NCBI RefSeq assembly: GCF_013003965.1
Contig: NZ_CP053069.1
Span: 2,573,419-2,637,418 of the forward strand
Length of the DNA stretch: 64,000 bases
Source of the DNA: Usitatibacter rugosus
GTDB lineage: Bacteria; Pseudomonadota; Gammaproteobacteria; Burkholderiales; Usitatibacteraceae
Direction of reading: 5' to 3'
The number at the start of each line of letters is the position of its first letter. The stretch's first letter is position 1. The position numbers and the translations under genes are program-made. This document shows positions 43,575 through 53,499 of the stretch, one piece after another. The notes below the pieces were generated by a model. The model saw only the letters and a list, made by a program, of their open reading frames with translations, did no database searches and had not been told where the DNA came from.

Positions 43575-44366
43575 ATGAAGACCGCCGTCCGCACCGTTGC
43601 GCGTAATTCCACCGCTCCCGGTTCCCGGGCGCGCCCGCGCGCCCTGCCCGAGGCCGAGCCGGCGATCGTCACCCTGGAGCTGCGCGCCCTGGAGGAGCTG
43701 AACCAGCTCACCTCGCGCCTGCTCGCCGTCGCCGACCACCGCAACCGCGCCCCGAAGAAGCCCTCCGGCGCCCGCGACGACTTCAGCGCCCTGGTCGCCC
43801 ACGAGCTGCCGCTGATGGAGCGCCAGCTCGAGCACATGGCGCGCATCCTCGACGACCTGGCCACGCTCTCCCGCCTCACCGAGGGCAAGCTCCCGCTGGC
43901 GCGCACGCGCGTGCGGCTCGCCGATGCCGTCTCGGCCGCCCTCGAATACGCGCGACCCGTCCTGGCCGAAGGCGGCCACGAGGTCGCCGTGTCGCTGCCG
44001 ACGGCCGCCGTTTTCGTGCATGTGGATTCGAAGCGCCTCGCGCAGGCCCTGGGCACGCTGCTGGTCCAGGCGTCGCGCCGCGCGGGCCGCGAGGATCTCC
44101 TGCGCATCTCCGCGGTGGTCGAAGGCGCGGAGGTCATCCTCACCGTCCGCGACCATGCGTCACGGGCTCCCCGCGCCGTCGCGTCGATGTTCGGGATCTT
44201 CCCGGCCGTCGAAGGCGACGCCGGCGCCATGGCGAGCGGCCTCTGCGTCGGGCTGGCGCTGGTGAAAGCGTTGGTGGACCTGCACGGGGGCTCGGTCATG
44301 GCCGAGAGCATCGGCGCGGGACGCCCGACGACCTTCGAAGTCCGGCTGCCCATCCTCCCGGACTAG
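43575..44366 (+). CDS. Degenerate histidine-kinase-like protein
   Basis: A 263-residue soluble protein. An H-box-like helix FSALVAHELPLMERQLEHM keeps a His, followed by DDLATLSRLTEGKLPL as in HisKA dimers. The ATPase domain is altered: the N box, normally NLL-x-NA, reads TLLVQA; the D box reads RDHASRAPRAV with Gly residues missing; only the G2 box GLALVKALVDLHGGSV is normal. ATP binding is doubtful. There is no sensor or membrane part. TTG/GTG starts up to 12 codons upstream are possible. It may be an adaptor that dimerises with active kinases. Confidence 0.75.
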   Translation: MKTAVRTVARNSTAPGSRARPRALPEAEPAIVTLELRALEELNQLTSRLLAVADHRNRAPKKPSGARDDFSALVAHELPLMERQLEHMARILDDLATLSRLTEGKLPLARTRVRLADAVSAALEYARPVLAEGGHEVAVSLPTAAVFVHVDSKRLAQALGTLLVQASRRAGREDLLRISAVVEGAEVILTVRDHASRAPRAVASMFGIFPAVEGDAGAMASGLCVGLALVKALVDLHGGSVMAESIGAGRPTTFEVRLPILPD

Positions 44367-44388
44367 CGCCGCTCCGCGGCCCCGCAGC

Positions 44389-47157
44389 CTACTGGCAAAC
44401 GCTGGGCTGCAACCCGAAGACTTCGCGCTCGATCTGCTTCACGACCACCACGCCGTCCACGGTGTAGCGCAGCGTGCCGTTGGTGCCGTTCGTGAAGGAG
44501 AGCGTCATCGTCCCGACGTCCTCGAGGGTGATCGGCGTCCACGGGACCGTGTTGAACGCGGGGCCTGAAGCACGCCTCAACGTTCCCGTGAAGGACCCGT
44601 CCGCCTGGCGCTTCAGCGCGTCGCCCACGAACCAGGCGTCGCGCCCGTCCGCGGCATACGTGAACAGCGTCGCGAAGATGATCGTGCCCTGGTGCGTGAG
44701 GTTGATGCCCCAGCCGGCCTCCTGCGGGTTCCACCAGAGGTCCTGGTAGTTCGTGGCGCCCGTGCGCGGTGCGGAGGTGAAGGTGCAGAGGGGTGCCGCA
44801 CCGAAACGCTGGCGCGTGATCACCTTGCTCACCGTGAGCCCGTTGACCGTGTAGACGAGCGTCCCGCTGTCCGGGCCGGAGAACGTGATCGAGAGCGTGC
44901 CCACCTGCGTGAGCGCATAGGCGCCCCAAGGCTGCGCGTTGAAGGCCGGGCCGGTGGCGCGGTAGAGCGCGCCCGCGAATGAGCCGTTCGGCTGGCGCGC
45001 GAGCGCCGAGGCCACGAGCCACATGTTGCGTCGGTCGGGGGCGTAGGTGAACACGGTGGCGAAGATCGTCTCGCCCTGCTGGTTCAGGTTCATGCCCCAG
45101 CCCGACTCCGCCGCGTTCCACCAGAGGTCGGTGTAGTTCGCGACCCCCGTGCCGGCGGTGAAGGTGGTCGTGATGCCGTAGGTGCCGACGTCGCCGTCGA
45201 AGCCCGTTACTTGCAGGTAGTACGTGTCCGCGCCGTTGACCGTGGCGCCGATCTGGAAGTTGACCTCGGTGCCGAGCACGATGTCGTCGTTCTCCGCGAT
45301 CAGCGACGTGCCGTCGGCGCGATAGAGGCGGCCGTACATGTCGGTCGTGCCGGTGGAGCGCACGCTGAACGTGCCGGGGCCGTCGAACGTGATGCGGAAC
45401 CAGTCCTGGTCGGTGCGGCTCTGCAGGCCGCCGGCGGCGCTGCCCGTCGGGGCGAGCGGCGTGGCCGTCGAGAACGTGTTGCCGTGGTCGTCCGGAAGCT
45501 CGAAGGCGGATTGCACGCCATACGCGCCCGTGGCGCCCGCATGGCTGGTCACCTTGAGCAGGTACGTGCCCGGCGTGACCGGGATCACCATCTCGAAATT
45601 GCGGTCGGAGGACGAGCGGTCGTCGCTCATGACGATGCGCGTCAGGCCATCCGAAGCGTAGACCTCGCCGATCACGTCGAGCGGCGCGCCGTTCGAGGGG
45701 CTGAACGAGCGGATCGTCCAGTTGCCGGAGCTCGCGAAGGTGGTGCGGAACCAGTCCGCGTCGCCGTCGCGATTCATCTGCGCCACGATGCGCGCGTCGG
45801 CGCGCAGCAGTGTTGCCGAGCCCGCGGAATCCGAATGGTCATCGGCCGCGTTGGGGCCGGCGAGGAACGTCGAGGCGAGCGGATAGGCCTTGGAGAAGTC
45901 CGAATACGACGCGACGTTGCCCGTGTTGCCGCACGCGTTGCTGGCCGGGCTGCCGAAGAGCGTGCCGCGGAAGATGCCGGTACCGGTGAGCAGCGGCGAG
46001 CCGCTGCTGCCGCCCTCGATGATCCCCTGCGACATCGCGATGCGGTTGAAAGGCTGGCCGAACGTAAGGCCCGTATCGGAATCGGTCACGCGCACGCTCG
46101 CCGCGACGCTGCCCGCCATGTAGCGCTGCGCCTCGCCGTTCGGATGGTGGATGCCGAAGACCGCGGAGTTCACCGTGAGCGGGCTGGGATCCCATCCGAG
46201 GAAATGCGCGCCGGCGGGCGCCGCATTCATGAGACGCAGCAACGTGAAGTCCGTGTCGAAGTCGGCCATCAGCAGCGTGGCACCGCCCGTGAGGCGCGTG
46301 GGCGAGGCCGGCGTACCGCCGCACACGGCCGGGTAGTAGAAGAACCACGACTCCAGCGTCGCCGCCACCGCCGAGCTCGAGATGCAATGGTTCGCCGTCG
46401 CGAAGAGCGGCGTCATGGAGCTCGCGTTGTCGTTCAGCAGCGATCCCGTGCAGACGAACGCGCTGCCGTCCTTCACGAAGCGCATGCGCGCGACGCCCTT
46501 CCCGTCCGTGCGGACGTTGGGATCGGAGACGCACGCGATGTCCACGTGGCACGCGAAGTCGAGGGCCTTGCTGAAGCCGTGCGAGACGTCGATCACGCGG
46601 AAGGCGAGCTGCTGCGGCAGGGGCTTCCGCGCGCTCCAGAGCTCGATCACCTGGACGTCACCGTCGCTGGTGTTGGTCCAGTGCTCGATGGGCCAGGTGC
46701 CGCCCGAGAGCTTGAAGAGATCGGATGCGTCGACGCGCGTGACTTCGCCGCCCGACGCCGACGCGGCACGGACCTGCAGGTCGGCCGGCATGGCGGTGAA
46801 GAGCAGGCCCACGCGTAGTTGCACGGCTCCGGGCGACACGACCCGAATGCGGCTTGCGTATCCGCCCGCGGCGGCAACCCACGTGAGCGACGAGGCATCG
46901 ATCGAAGGCTGCGACTCGACCTCGAAGCGGCGCGAGACGCCCACTTGGTGGAAGGGAAGATCGGCGATGGCGCTCTTGGCTTCCGCGCCCAGGGGCGGCA
47001 ACGCGAGGACCGCGTCCGGACCCGCCCCCAACTGGAGTTGCTCGAAGCGCTTCGGGCTACCGCCGTCGAACGGCTTCGTGACGCCCGAGACGCCCGCGCC
47101 CTGGACGAGCAGCGAGACGGTGAAGAGCGCGACGAAGGCGGAGAGGCGAATTCCCAT
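44389..47157 (-). CDS. Secreted trypsin-like protease with two PPC domains and tandem SGWG modules
   Basis: A 922-residue exported protein (signal ends QGAG). The protease domain (about 190-430) has the triad His in FATANHCI, Asp in FDTDFTLLRL and Ser in EGGSSGSPLL, like lysyl-endopeptidase-type enzymes. Two pre-peptidase C-terminal domains follow (DGDADWFRTTF; TDQDWFRITF). The last 250 residues are two SGWG modules: YTDLWWNAAESGWGMNLNQQ and YQDLWWNPQEAGWGINLTHQ, each ending ITR/IER-x2-F...C. The modules replace the sorting tail usual for such proteases. It is transcribed alone and convergent with the kinase-like gene. Confidence 0.88.
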   Translation of the reverse strand: MGIRLSAFVALFTVSLLVQGAGVSGVTKPFDGGSPKRFEQLQLGAGPDAVLALPPLGAEAKSAIADLPFHQVGVSRRFEVESQPSIDASSLTWVAAAGGYASRIRVVSPGAVQLRVGLLFTAMPADLQVRAASASGGEVTRVDASDLFKLSGGTWPIEHWTNTSDGDVQVIELWSARKPLPQQLAFRVIDVSHGFSKALDFACHVDIACVSDPNVRTDGKGVARMRFVKDGSAFVCTGSLLNDNASSMTPLFATANHCISSSAVAATLESWFFYYPAVCGGTPASPTRLTGGATLLMADFDTDFTLLRLMNAAPAGAHFLGWDPSPLTVNSAVFGIHHPNGEAQRYMAGSVAASVRVTDSDTGLTFGQPFNRIAMSQGIIEGGSSGSPLLTGTGIFRGTLFGSPASNACGNTGNVASYSDFSKAYPLASTFLAGPNAADDHSDSAGSATLLRADARIVAQMNRDGDADWFRTTFASSGNWTIRSFSPSNGAPLDVIGEVYASDGLTRIVMSDDRSSSDRNFEMVIPVTPGTYLLKVTSHAGATGAYGVQSAFELPDDHGNTFSTATPLAPTGSAAGGLQSRTDQDWFRITFDGPGTFSVRSTGTTDMYGRLYRADGTSLIAENDDIVLGTEVNFQIGATVNGADTYYLQVTGFDGDVGTYGITTTFTAGTGVANYTDLWWNAAESGWGMNLNQQGETIFATVFTYAPDRRNMWLVASALARQPNGSFAGALYRATGPAFNAQPWGAYALTQVGTLSITFSGPDSGTLVYTVNGLTVSKVITRQRFGAAPLCTFTSAPRTGATNYQDLWWNPQEAGWGINLTHQGTIIFATLFTYAADGRDAWFVGDALKRQADGSFTGTLRRASGPAFNTVPWTPITLEDVGTMTLSFTNGTNGTLRYTVDGVVVVKQIEREVFGLQPSVCQ

Positions 47158-47258
47158 GCTGCAATTTTACCGCCTTCGGGGTGCTTGTGGGCGAGAAAAC
47201 AACAAGTGTTGTCAGAAAGCGACAGATGTAACCGAAGCGGGAAAAATCCCTTTCAGAA

Positions 47259-47879
47259 TCACCACTTGGGGATGCGCAGGGTCTTGCTGATCATCAGCGA
47301 GCCGGACAGCGCGAAAAGCAATACCAGCGGATGGAGCGTCCAGGGTCCGAGGGCCCACGCTCCGCCGTACAGCGACTCGCCGATCCGCCCCTGCCAGCAC
47401 GCGAAGGCGAGCACGCCGGTGAGGGCCACGCTCGTGGGGATAGGCGTTCCTTCGAAGTACTTCACCTTGCCGCCCTCGTTGCCTTCGGCGAGCGTCTCCG
47501 CGGTCACGTTGAAGCGCGCGAGGCGGCTCACGCCGCAGCAGACGAAATACGCGAGCACCACGGCATCCCAACCCCCGCGCATGCCAGCTGCGAAAGCCAG
47601 CGACGCCGGGGCGACCCCGAAGGAGATCACGTCGGCCAGCGAATCGAGCTCGCGCCCGAGCGTGGAGTGCTCGTTGCGGGCGCGGGCGATCTTGCCGTCC
47701 AGCACGTCGAAGATGAAGGCCGCCGGCGCGAACGCCGCCGCCGCGAGGAAGTGCGAGGGCGATGCGTCGGCCATGAAGAGCATGGCGAGCATCACGCCCG
47801 CCATGCCGCAGGCCGCGTTGCCGAGGGTAAAGAAATCCGCGACGTGGAAGTCGCGGATCATCGAGAAGTGTCGCTTCAT
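47259..47879 (-). CDS. pssA: CDP-diacylglycerol--serine O-phosphatidyltransferase
   Basis: A 206-residue membrane enzyme that makes phosphatidylserine, the precursor of phosphatidylethanolamine. The CDP-alcohol phosphotransferase signature is complete: DVLDGKIARA, then G-x3-D-x3-D in GRELDSLAD. About six hydrophobic helices are seen. It is of the short integral-membrane PssA type. Upstream is the binding-protein gene; the psd partner is not in the window. Confidence 0.92.
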   Translation of the reverse strand: MKRHFSMIRDFHVADFFTLGNAACGMAGVMLAMLFMADASPSHFLAAAAFAPAAFIFDVLDGKIARARNEHSTLGRELDSLADVISFGVAPASLAFAAGMRGGWDAVVLAYFVCCGVSRLARFNVTAETLAEGNEGGKVKYFEGTPIPTSVALTGVLAFACWQGRIGESLYGGAWALGPWTLHPLVLLFALSGSLMISKTLRIPKW

Positions 47880-47940
47880 GGAGGATCGACCGGTAAACGG
47901 CGCAATCGTTTCATCGCAACGACGTAGGAATCCGCCGCGA

Positions 47941-48795
47941 CTACTCGGGCAGGGCCTGCAAGGCGAACGCCGCCTTGGTCGCTTCGTCCACCGCGAGGCC
48001 CAGCGGACCGAACCACTTCGCGTGGAGCTTCTCCATCTCGCCGCTGCGCATCAGGCCCGCGAGGGTCTTCGCGACCAGCAACTTGAAGTCCGGATCCCCG
48101 CGCCGGAACATCAGCCCGAAAGGCTCATACGAGAGCGTGCGGCCGACGACTGCGTAGTCCGAGGGATTCCGGGCGTTCGCCTTGAGACCGTAGAGCTGCA
48201 CGTCGTCGCTCACGTTCGCATCGACCCGGCCGCTCTCGAGCACCAGGAAGCCTTCCGCATGGTCCTTCACGTTGAGGACCTTGATGCCGAGGTTGAGCTT
48301 CTCGGAGAGGTTCTTGATCACGCGCTCGTTGGTCGTGCCCTGCGAGACCGAGATGGTCTTGCCTTTCAGGTCCTCGACCTCCTTGATGCCCGACTTCGCC
48401 TTCACGAGCAGCCGCGTGCCGCCGATGAACGTGACGGGCGAGAACTCCGCCTGCTTCTGGCGCGTGAGCGTGTTGGTGGTGGAGCCGCACTCGAGGTCCA
48501 CGGTGCCGTTGGCCACGAGCGGGATGCGCGTCTGCGAGATCACCGGGATGTGCTTCACCTGCAGGTTGGGCAGGTTCAGCTCCGCCTTCACGGCGTCGAC
48601 GACCTTCATGCACAGGTCCATCGAATAGCCGACGGGCTGCTGCTTCTCGTTCAGGAAGGAGAACGGCACGGAGGTGTCGCGGATGCCGAGCGAGATGGCG
48701 TTGGCGTCCTTGATCTTCTTCAGCGTGCCCGTGAGGTCCTGCGCGCTGGCCGACGTGGCGGCGAGTGTCACGACGACGGCGGCGAATGCCTTCAT
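47941..48795 (-). CDS. Amino-acid ABC transporter substrate-binding protein (GltI-like)
   Basis: A 284-residue periplasmic protein (signal ends SASA). Family 3 marks: LGIRDTSVPFSFLNEKQQ, GYSMDLCMKVVDAV, VDLECGSTTNT and TISVSQGTTNERV. The SGST-like ECGSTTNT segment is characteristic of the glutamate/aspartate-binding GltI/YbeJ group. Permease genes are absent. It starts 46 bases after the SnoaL-like gene on the same strand. Confidence 0.9.
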   Translation of the reverse strand: MKAFAAVVVTLAATSASAQDLTGTLKKIKDANAISLGIRDTSVPFSFLNEKQQPVGYSMDLCMKVVDAVKAELNLPNLQVKHIPVISQTRIPLVANGTVDLECGSTTNTLTRQKQAEFSPVTFIGGTRLLVKAKSGIKEVEDLKGKTISVSQGTTNERVIKNLSEKLNLGIKVLNVKDHAEGFLVLESGRVDANVSDDVQLYGLKANARNPSDYAVVGRTLSYEPFGLMFRRGDPDFKLLVAKTLAGLMRSGEMEKLHAKWFGPLGLAVDEATKAAFALQALPE

Positions 48796-48841
48796 GGCGA
48801 ATCCTGGAGGGAGTGGAACGCCATGATACCGACGCCGCGTG

Positions 48842-49210
48842 TCAGCCCTTGTGTTTTCCCGGCTTCGCCTTGTGCGGCACGTTCCAGCCGAAATAGACCT
48901 CGACGTCGACGATCTTGTCGCCGCGCACGGTGTGGATCTCCGTGTTGCGGAATGTCTCCTTGCCCATGCGGCCCTCGTAGGTCACGAAGGCATGATCGCC
49001 ATCGACGGCCAGGCGCTCGATCTCGAAGCCGTCGATGCGCTCGCTGTTCGGCCAGCACACGTCGAAGTAAGTCTTGCGATCGATGCGGTTGTCGAGGGGA
49101 CTCGTGAAGTGGAAGTCGTCGGCGAGCAACGCCTCGATCGCCGCGCGGTCCTTCGTGGCGTAGGCCTCGAAGCACGCGCGGACGGACTTCTCGATGTGAT
49201 CTGCTTGCAT
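48842..49210 (-). CDS. SnoaL-like/NTF2-fold protein
   Basis: A 122-residue cytosolic cone-shaped fold: VRACFEAYATKDRAAIEALL and the DFHFTSPLDNRIDRKTYFD strand are typical of SnoaL_2-type proteins. GAGGAGG six bases upstream fixes the ATG. Members range from isomerases to ligand binders; no catalytic residues stand out. It lies 55 bases downstream of clpB and could be transcribed with it. Confidence 0.85.
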   Translation of the reverse strand: MQADHIEKSVRACFEAYATKDRAAIEALLADDFHFTSPLDNRIDRKTYFDVCWPNSERIDGFEIERLAVDGDHAFVTYEGRMGKETFRNTEIHTVRGDKIVDVEVYFGWNVPHKAKPGKHKG

Positions 49211-49265
49211 GGCAACCTCCTCGATGTCGTGAATCCGTTCGACCGCGAGGAGGGGCCGCGAGTTT

Positions 49266-51863
49266 CTACGCCGCCCGCTTCAATCCGGCCTTGGTGAAGC
49301 TGAAGACTCCACCCTTCGCATCCACGCGGATCGTGTCCTTCGGGCCGAACTTGCCCTCGAGCAGCGCCTTCGACAACGGGTTCTCGATCTCCGACTGGAT
49401 CGCGCGCTTCAGCGGCCGCGCGCCGTAGACCGGATCGAAGCCCGCCTTCGCGAGCTCGGAGAGCGCGGCATCGGACACTTCGAGGGCCATGTCCATCGCG
49501 GCCACGCGCTCCTCGAGCTGCTTCAGTTGCACGCGGGCGATGCCCTCGATGTTCTTCTCGTCCAGGCCATGGAACACGACGATCTCGTCGATGCGGTTGA
49601 TGAATTCGGGGCGGAAATGCGTCTTCACTTCACCCATCACGGCGAGCTTCACCACCTGGTAATCCTGCCCTTGCATCTGCTGGATCATCTGCGAGCCCAG
49701 GTTGCTGGTCATGATGATCACGGTGTTCTTGAAGTTCACGACGCGGCCCTGGCCATCCGTCATGCGGCCATCGTCCAGCACTTGCAGGAGGACGTTGAAC
49801 ACTTCCGGGTGCGCCTTCTCGACTTCGTCGAGCAGGATCACGGAGTAGGGCTTCCGGCGAACCATCTCGGTCAACTGGCCGCCCTCCTCGTAGCCGACGT
49901 AGCCCGGGGGCGCTCCGAGCAGCCGCGCGACGGAGTGCTTCTCCATGTACTCGGACATGTCGATGCGAATGAGGTGGTCCTCGGAATCGAAGAGGAATTC
50001 CGCGAGCGCCTTCGAAAGCTCCGTCTTGCCCACGCCGGTCGGGCCCAGGAACAGGAACGATCCATACGGGCGCTTCGGATCCGAAAGACCCGAGCGCGAG
50101 CGGCGGATGGCATCCGAGACGAGGCGCACGGCTTCGTCCTGGCCGATCACGCGGCGATGCAGGCGATCCTCCATGTGCAGGAGCTTCTCGCGCTCGCCGG
50201 TCAGCATCTTCGACACGGGAATGCCGGTCGAGCGAGCGACCACTTCCGCGATCTCTTCCACGCCGACCTGCGTGCGCAGCAGCTTCGGCTTGTCCTTCGA
50301 TTCGCCCTGCGCTTCCGCGGCCTTGAGCTGCTTCTCCAGCTCCGGGATCTTGCCGTACTGGATCTCGGACATCTTCGACCAGTCGCCCTTGCGCTTGGCC
50401 TCGTCCATCGCGAGCTTGGCTTTCTCGAGCTCCTCCTTCACGTGCGTCGAGCCGTGCACGCGCGCCTTCTCGGCCTTGAGGATCTCGTCGTAGTCCGAAT
50501 ACTCCTTGTCGAGGCGCTTGATCTCGTCCTCGATCAGGCCGAGGCGCTTCTGCGACGCCTCGTCCTTCTCGCGCTTCACGGCCTCGCGCTCGATCTTGAG
50601 CTGGATGATGCGGCGGTCGAGCCTATCCATCACCTCCGGCTTGGAGTCGATCTCCATCTTGATGCGCGACGCGGCCTCGTCGATGAGGTCGATCGCCTTG
50701 TCCGGAAGGAAGCGGTCGGTGATGTAGCGGTGCGAGAGCTCGGCCGCGGCGACGATCGCCGGGTCGGTGATGTCCACGCCGTGGTGGACCTCGTACTTCT
50801 CCTGGAGGCCGCGCAGGATCGCGATGGTGTCTTCCACCGACGGCTCGTCGACGAGCACCTTCTGGAAGCGGCGCTCGAGCGCGGCATCCTTCTCGATGTA
50901 CTTGCGGTATTCGTCGAGCGTGGTGGCGCCCACGCAGTGCAGCTCGCCGCGCGCGAGCGCGGGCTTCAGCATGTTGCCGGCATCCATGGAGCCTTCGGCC
51001 TTGCCGGCACCCACCATGGTGTGCAGCTCGTCGATGAACACGATCGACTTGCCCGCGTCCGCCGTGAGCTCCTTCAGCACCGCCTTGAGGCGCTCCTCGA
51101 ATTCACCGCGGTACTTGGCGCCCGCGATGAGCAAGCCCATGTCGAGCGACAGCACGCGCTTGCCGCGAAGGCCCTCGGGCACTTCTTCATTGACGATGCG
51201 CTGCGCCAGCCCCTCGACGATCGCGGTCTTGCCCACGCCGGGCTCGCCGATCAGCACCGGGTTGTTCTTGGTCCGGCGCTGCAGGACCTGGATCACGCGG
51301 CGGATCTCCTCGTCGCGGCCGATGACCGGGTCGAGCTTGCCCTGGCGGGCTCGCTCGGTGAGATCGACGGTGTATTTCTTCAGAGCCTCGCGCTGGCCCT
51401 CGGCATCGGCGCTGTTCACGTTGCCGTAGCCGCGCACGGCCTTGATCGCCGCCTCGACGGCGGTCGGTTCGGCGCCGTGCTTCTTGAGCAACTTGCCGGT
51501 TTCGCCCTTGTCGTGGAGCGCGGCCACGAGGAAGAGCTCGGAGGAGATGAACTGGTCGCCTCGCTTCGTGGCGTCCTTGTCGGTGATGTTGAGCAGGTTG
51601 TTCAGGTCGCGCGAGACGGAGATCTCGCCGCCGGTGCCCTCGACCTTCGGCAGGCGATCGACGGATGCCTCGAGGTCGGCCGAGAGCGGCTGTACGGCCA
51701 CGCCGGAGCGCTGCAGCAGCGACGCAATGCCGCCGTCAGGATCCTTCAGGAGCGCCAGCAGCAGGTGCTGGGGCTCGATGTACGCGTTGTCGTGTGCGAG
51801 GGCCTGGCTCTGGGCGTCGGCCAGGGCCTGCTGGAACTTAGTCGTCAGCTTGTCGATCCGCAT
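49266..51863 (-). CDS. clpB: ATP-dependent chaperone ClpB
   Basis: An 865-residue disaggregase. N domain (1-145), first AAA+ module with Walker A GEPGVGKT near 205, coiled-coil middle domain (about 400-520, rich in EK-type heptads), and second AAA+ module with GPTGVGKTE near 606 and pore loop [13 protein letters not shown]. It works with DnaK to resolve aggregates. [14 protein letters not shown] is the standard start; an ATG three codons upstream is also in frame. A sigma-32-like promoter precedes it. Confidence 0.98.
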   Translation of the reverse strand: MRIDKLTTKFQQALADAQSQALAHDNAYIEPQHLLLALLKDPDGGIASLLQRSGVAVQPLSADLEASVDRLPKVEGTGGEISVSRDLNNLLNITDKDATKRGDQFISSELFLVAALHDKGETGKLLKKHGAEPTAVEAAIKAVRGYGNVNSADAEGQREALKKYTVDLTERARQGKLDPVIGRDEEIRRVIQVLQRRTKNNPVLIGEPGVGKTAIVEGLAQRIVNEEVPEGLRGKRVLSLDMGLLIAGAKYRGEFEERLKAVLKELTADAGKSIVFIDELHTMVGAGKAEGSMDAGNMLKPALARGELHCVGATTLDEYRKYIEKDAALERRFQKVLVDEPSVEDTIAILRGLQEKYEVHHGVDITDPAIVAAAELSHRYITDRFLPDKAIDLIDEAASRIKMEIDSKPEVMDRLDRRIIQLKIEREAVKREKDEASQKRLGLIEDEIKRLDKEYSDYDEILKAEKARVHGSTHVKEELEKAKLAMDEAKRKGDWSKMSEIQYGKIPELEKQLKAAEAQGESKDKPKLLRTQVGVEEIAEVVARSTGIPVSKMLTGEREKLLHMEDRLHRRVIGQDEAVRLVSDAIRRSRSGLSDPKRPYGSFLFLGPTGVGKTELSKALAEFLFDSEDHLIRIDMSEYMEKHSVARLLGAPPGYVGYEEGGQLTEMVRRKPYSVILLDEVEKAHPEVFNVLLQVLDDGRMTDGQGRVVNFKNTVIIMTSNLGSQMIQQMQGQDYQVVKLAVMGEVKTHFRPEFINRIDEIVVFHGLDEKNIEGIARVQLKQLEERVAAMDMALEVSDAALSELAKAGFDPVYGARPLKRAIQSEIENPLSKALLEGKFGPKDTIRVDAKGGVFSFTKAGLKRAA

Positions 51864-51890
51864 AGGTATCATTCCCTTGTGATGCGAAAG

Positions 51891-51919
51891 ACGTGGGGCG
51901 TTAGCCCTACGGTTTCAAG
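51891..51919 (-). promoter_or_regulatory. Sigma-32 (heat-shock) promoter of clpB
   Basis: On the minus strand CTTGAAA (51919-51913) is followed after 14 bases by CCCCACGT (51898-51891), against the consensus CTTGAAA-N13-15-CCCCATNT. It ends 27 bases before the clpB ATG and lies in the 79-base divergent gap with nadC. Confidence 0.85.
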
Positions 51920-51942
51920 GCCTTTTTACCTTTTTACACGCC

Positions 51943-52794
51943 ATGTCCGACCCCTTCCACGCCCTAGAGGAAACCGTTACCGCCGACGTCACGCGCGCCC
52001 TGGCGGAAGACGTAGGCGTGGGCGACCTCACCGCGAGCCTGGTGCCGCGGGACAAGTCCTGCACCGCCCGCCTGCTCACCCGCCAGGATGCGATCCTGTG
52101 CGGCGTCGAATGGTTCAACCGCACGGTGGAAGAGCTCGACACCGACGCGGAGATCTTCTGGCACTTCGAGGACGGCGACGAGGTCATGGCCGGCACCCAG
52201 CTCTGCGAGATCGAGGGCCGCGCCCGGGCGCTGCTCACCGCCGAGCGGACCGCGCTCAACTTCGTGCAGATGCTTTCCGGCGTAGCAACGCGCACCAACC
52301 GCTTCGTGAAGGCCGTGGCCGGAACGAAGGCGCGCATCTACGACACGCGCAAGACGATGCCGGGGCTGCGAATCGCGCAGAAATTCGCCGTGCGCGCCGG
52401 CGGCGGCTCGAACCACCGCATCGGCCTGCACGACGGCATCCTCATCAAGGAAAACCACATCCTCGCCGCCGGCGGTATCCGCGCCGCGCTTGAGGAAGCC
52501 CGCCATGTCGCCGACCCCGGCACGATGGTGGAAGTCGAAGTCGAGAACCTCGCCCAGCTCGCCGAGGCGCTCGACGCCGGAGCCAAGCTCGTGCTGCTGG
52601 ACAACTTCGATATCGTGGGCCTGCGCTCCGCCGTCGAAGCCACGGCCGGCCGCGCCGAGCTCGAGGCCTCCGGCGGCGTGAGCCTGGAGAACGTGCGTGC
52701 CATCGCCGAGACGGGCGTGGACCGCATCTCGATCGGCTCGCTCACCAAAGACATCGAGGCCATCGATCTCTCGATGCGCTTCATCCACCGATAA
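51943..52794 (+). CDS. nadC: Nicotinate-nucleotide pyrophosphorylase (carboxylating)
   Basis: A 283-residue quinolinate phosphoribosyltransferase in de novo NAD synthesis. Marks: ALAEDVGVGDLTASLVP, AERTALNFVQMLSGVATRT, IYDTRKTMPGLR, GGGSNHRIGLHDGILIKENH, and the final GVDRISIGSLT. Length is normal. It is divergent from clpB and followed after 7 bases by mlaA. Confidence 0.97.
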   Translation: MSDPFHALEETVTADVTRALAEDVGVGDLTASLVPRDKSCTARLLTRQDAILCGVEWFNRTVEELDTDAEIFWHFEDGDEVMAGTQLCEIEGRARALLTAERTALNFVQMLSGVATRTNRFVKAVAGTKARIYDTRKTMPGLRIAQKFAVRAGGGSNHRIGLHDGILIKENHILAAGGIRAALEEARHVADPGTMVEVEVENLAQLAEALDAGAKLVLLDNFDIVGLRSAVEATAGRAELEASGGVSLENVRAIAETGVDRISIGSLTKDIEAIDLSMRFIHR

Positions 52795-52801
52795 GGAAAC
52801 C

Positions 52802-53497
52802 ATGCGCTCCCTTCTTGCCCTCTGCCTCATCGCCCTGCTCTCCGGCTGCGCCACCACCGCCGAGACCAACCCGCGCGATCCATGGGAGGGCTTCAACCGT
52901 CCGGTCTACGCCTTCAACGACACGGTGGACAAGGCGGTCCTGAAGCCCGTGGCCCAGGGCTACCAGAAGGTGATGCCGGAGTTCGCGCAGACCGGGGTGA
53001 ACAACTTCTTCGGCAACATCAACGACATCGCCACGGGCCTGAACAACATCCTGCAGGGCAAGCCGCAGCAGGGCGTGGGCGACCTCGGCCGTTTCGTCGT
53101 GAATAGCGTCGTGGGCATCTTCGGCCTGTGGGACGTGGCCACGCCGATGGGGCTGGACAAGCACGACGAGGACTTCGGCCAGACCCTCGGTGTGTGGGGC
53201 GTGCCTTCAGGCCCCTACCTCATGATCCCGCTCTTCGGTCCCAGCACCGCGCGCGATGCGCCGGCTCGCATCGTCGATCCGCAATACGTGTGGGGCCGCT
53301 ACATCGAGCCGGAATCCGTGGGCTGGATCCTCTTCGGCGTGGACATCACCCGCTCGCGCGCGAACCTGCTCCGCAACGAAAAGCTCCTCGACGACGCGGC
53401 GATCGACAAGTATTCGTTCATCCGCGACGCATGGCTGCAGCGCCGCCAGAACCAGGTCTACGACGGCAAGCCGCCGAAGGTGAAGGACGACTTCTAG
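52802..53497 (+). CDS. mlaA: MlaA/VacJ family phospholipid-transport lipoprotein
   Basis: A 231-residue outer-membrane lipoprotein (lipobox LLSGC, Cys16) of the Mla system that removes phospholipid from the outer leaflet. NPRDPWEGFNRPVYAFND, VNNFFGNINDIATGLNN, DFGQTLGVWGVPSGPYLM and PLFGPSTARD are standard MlaA motifs. AAGGAAACC precedes the ATG. Other mla genes are not in the window. It begins 7 bases after nadC. Confidence 0.96.
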   Translation: MRSLLALCLIALLSGCATTAETNPRDPWEGFNRPVYAFNDTVDKAVLKPVAQGYQKVMPEFAQTGVNNFFGNINDIATGLNNILQGKPQQGVGDLGRFVVNSVVGIFGLWDVATPMGLDKHDEDFGQTLGVWGVPSGPYLMIPLFGPSTARDAPARIVDPQYVWGRYIEPESVGWILFGVDITRSRANLLRNEKLLDDAAIDKYSFIRDAWLQRRQNQVYDGKPPKVKDDF

Positions 53498-53499
53498 GC

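Noticed and set aside
49527-52493. Open frame of about 988 codons on the plus strand opposite clpB
   Set aside because: Antisense to clpB and running into nadC in the wrong frame; no motif.
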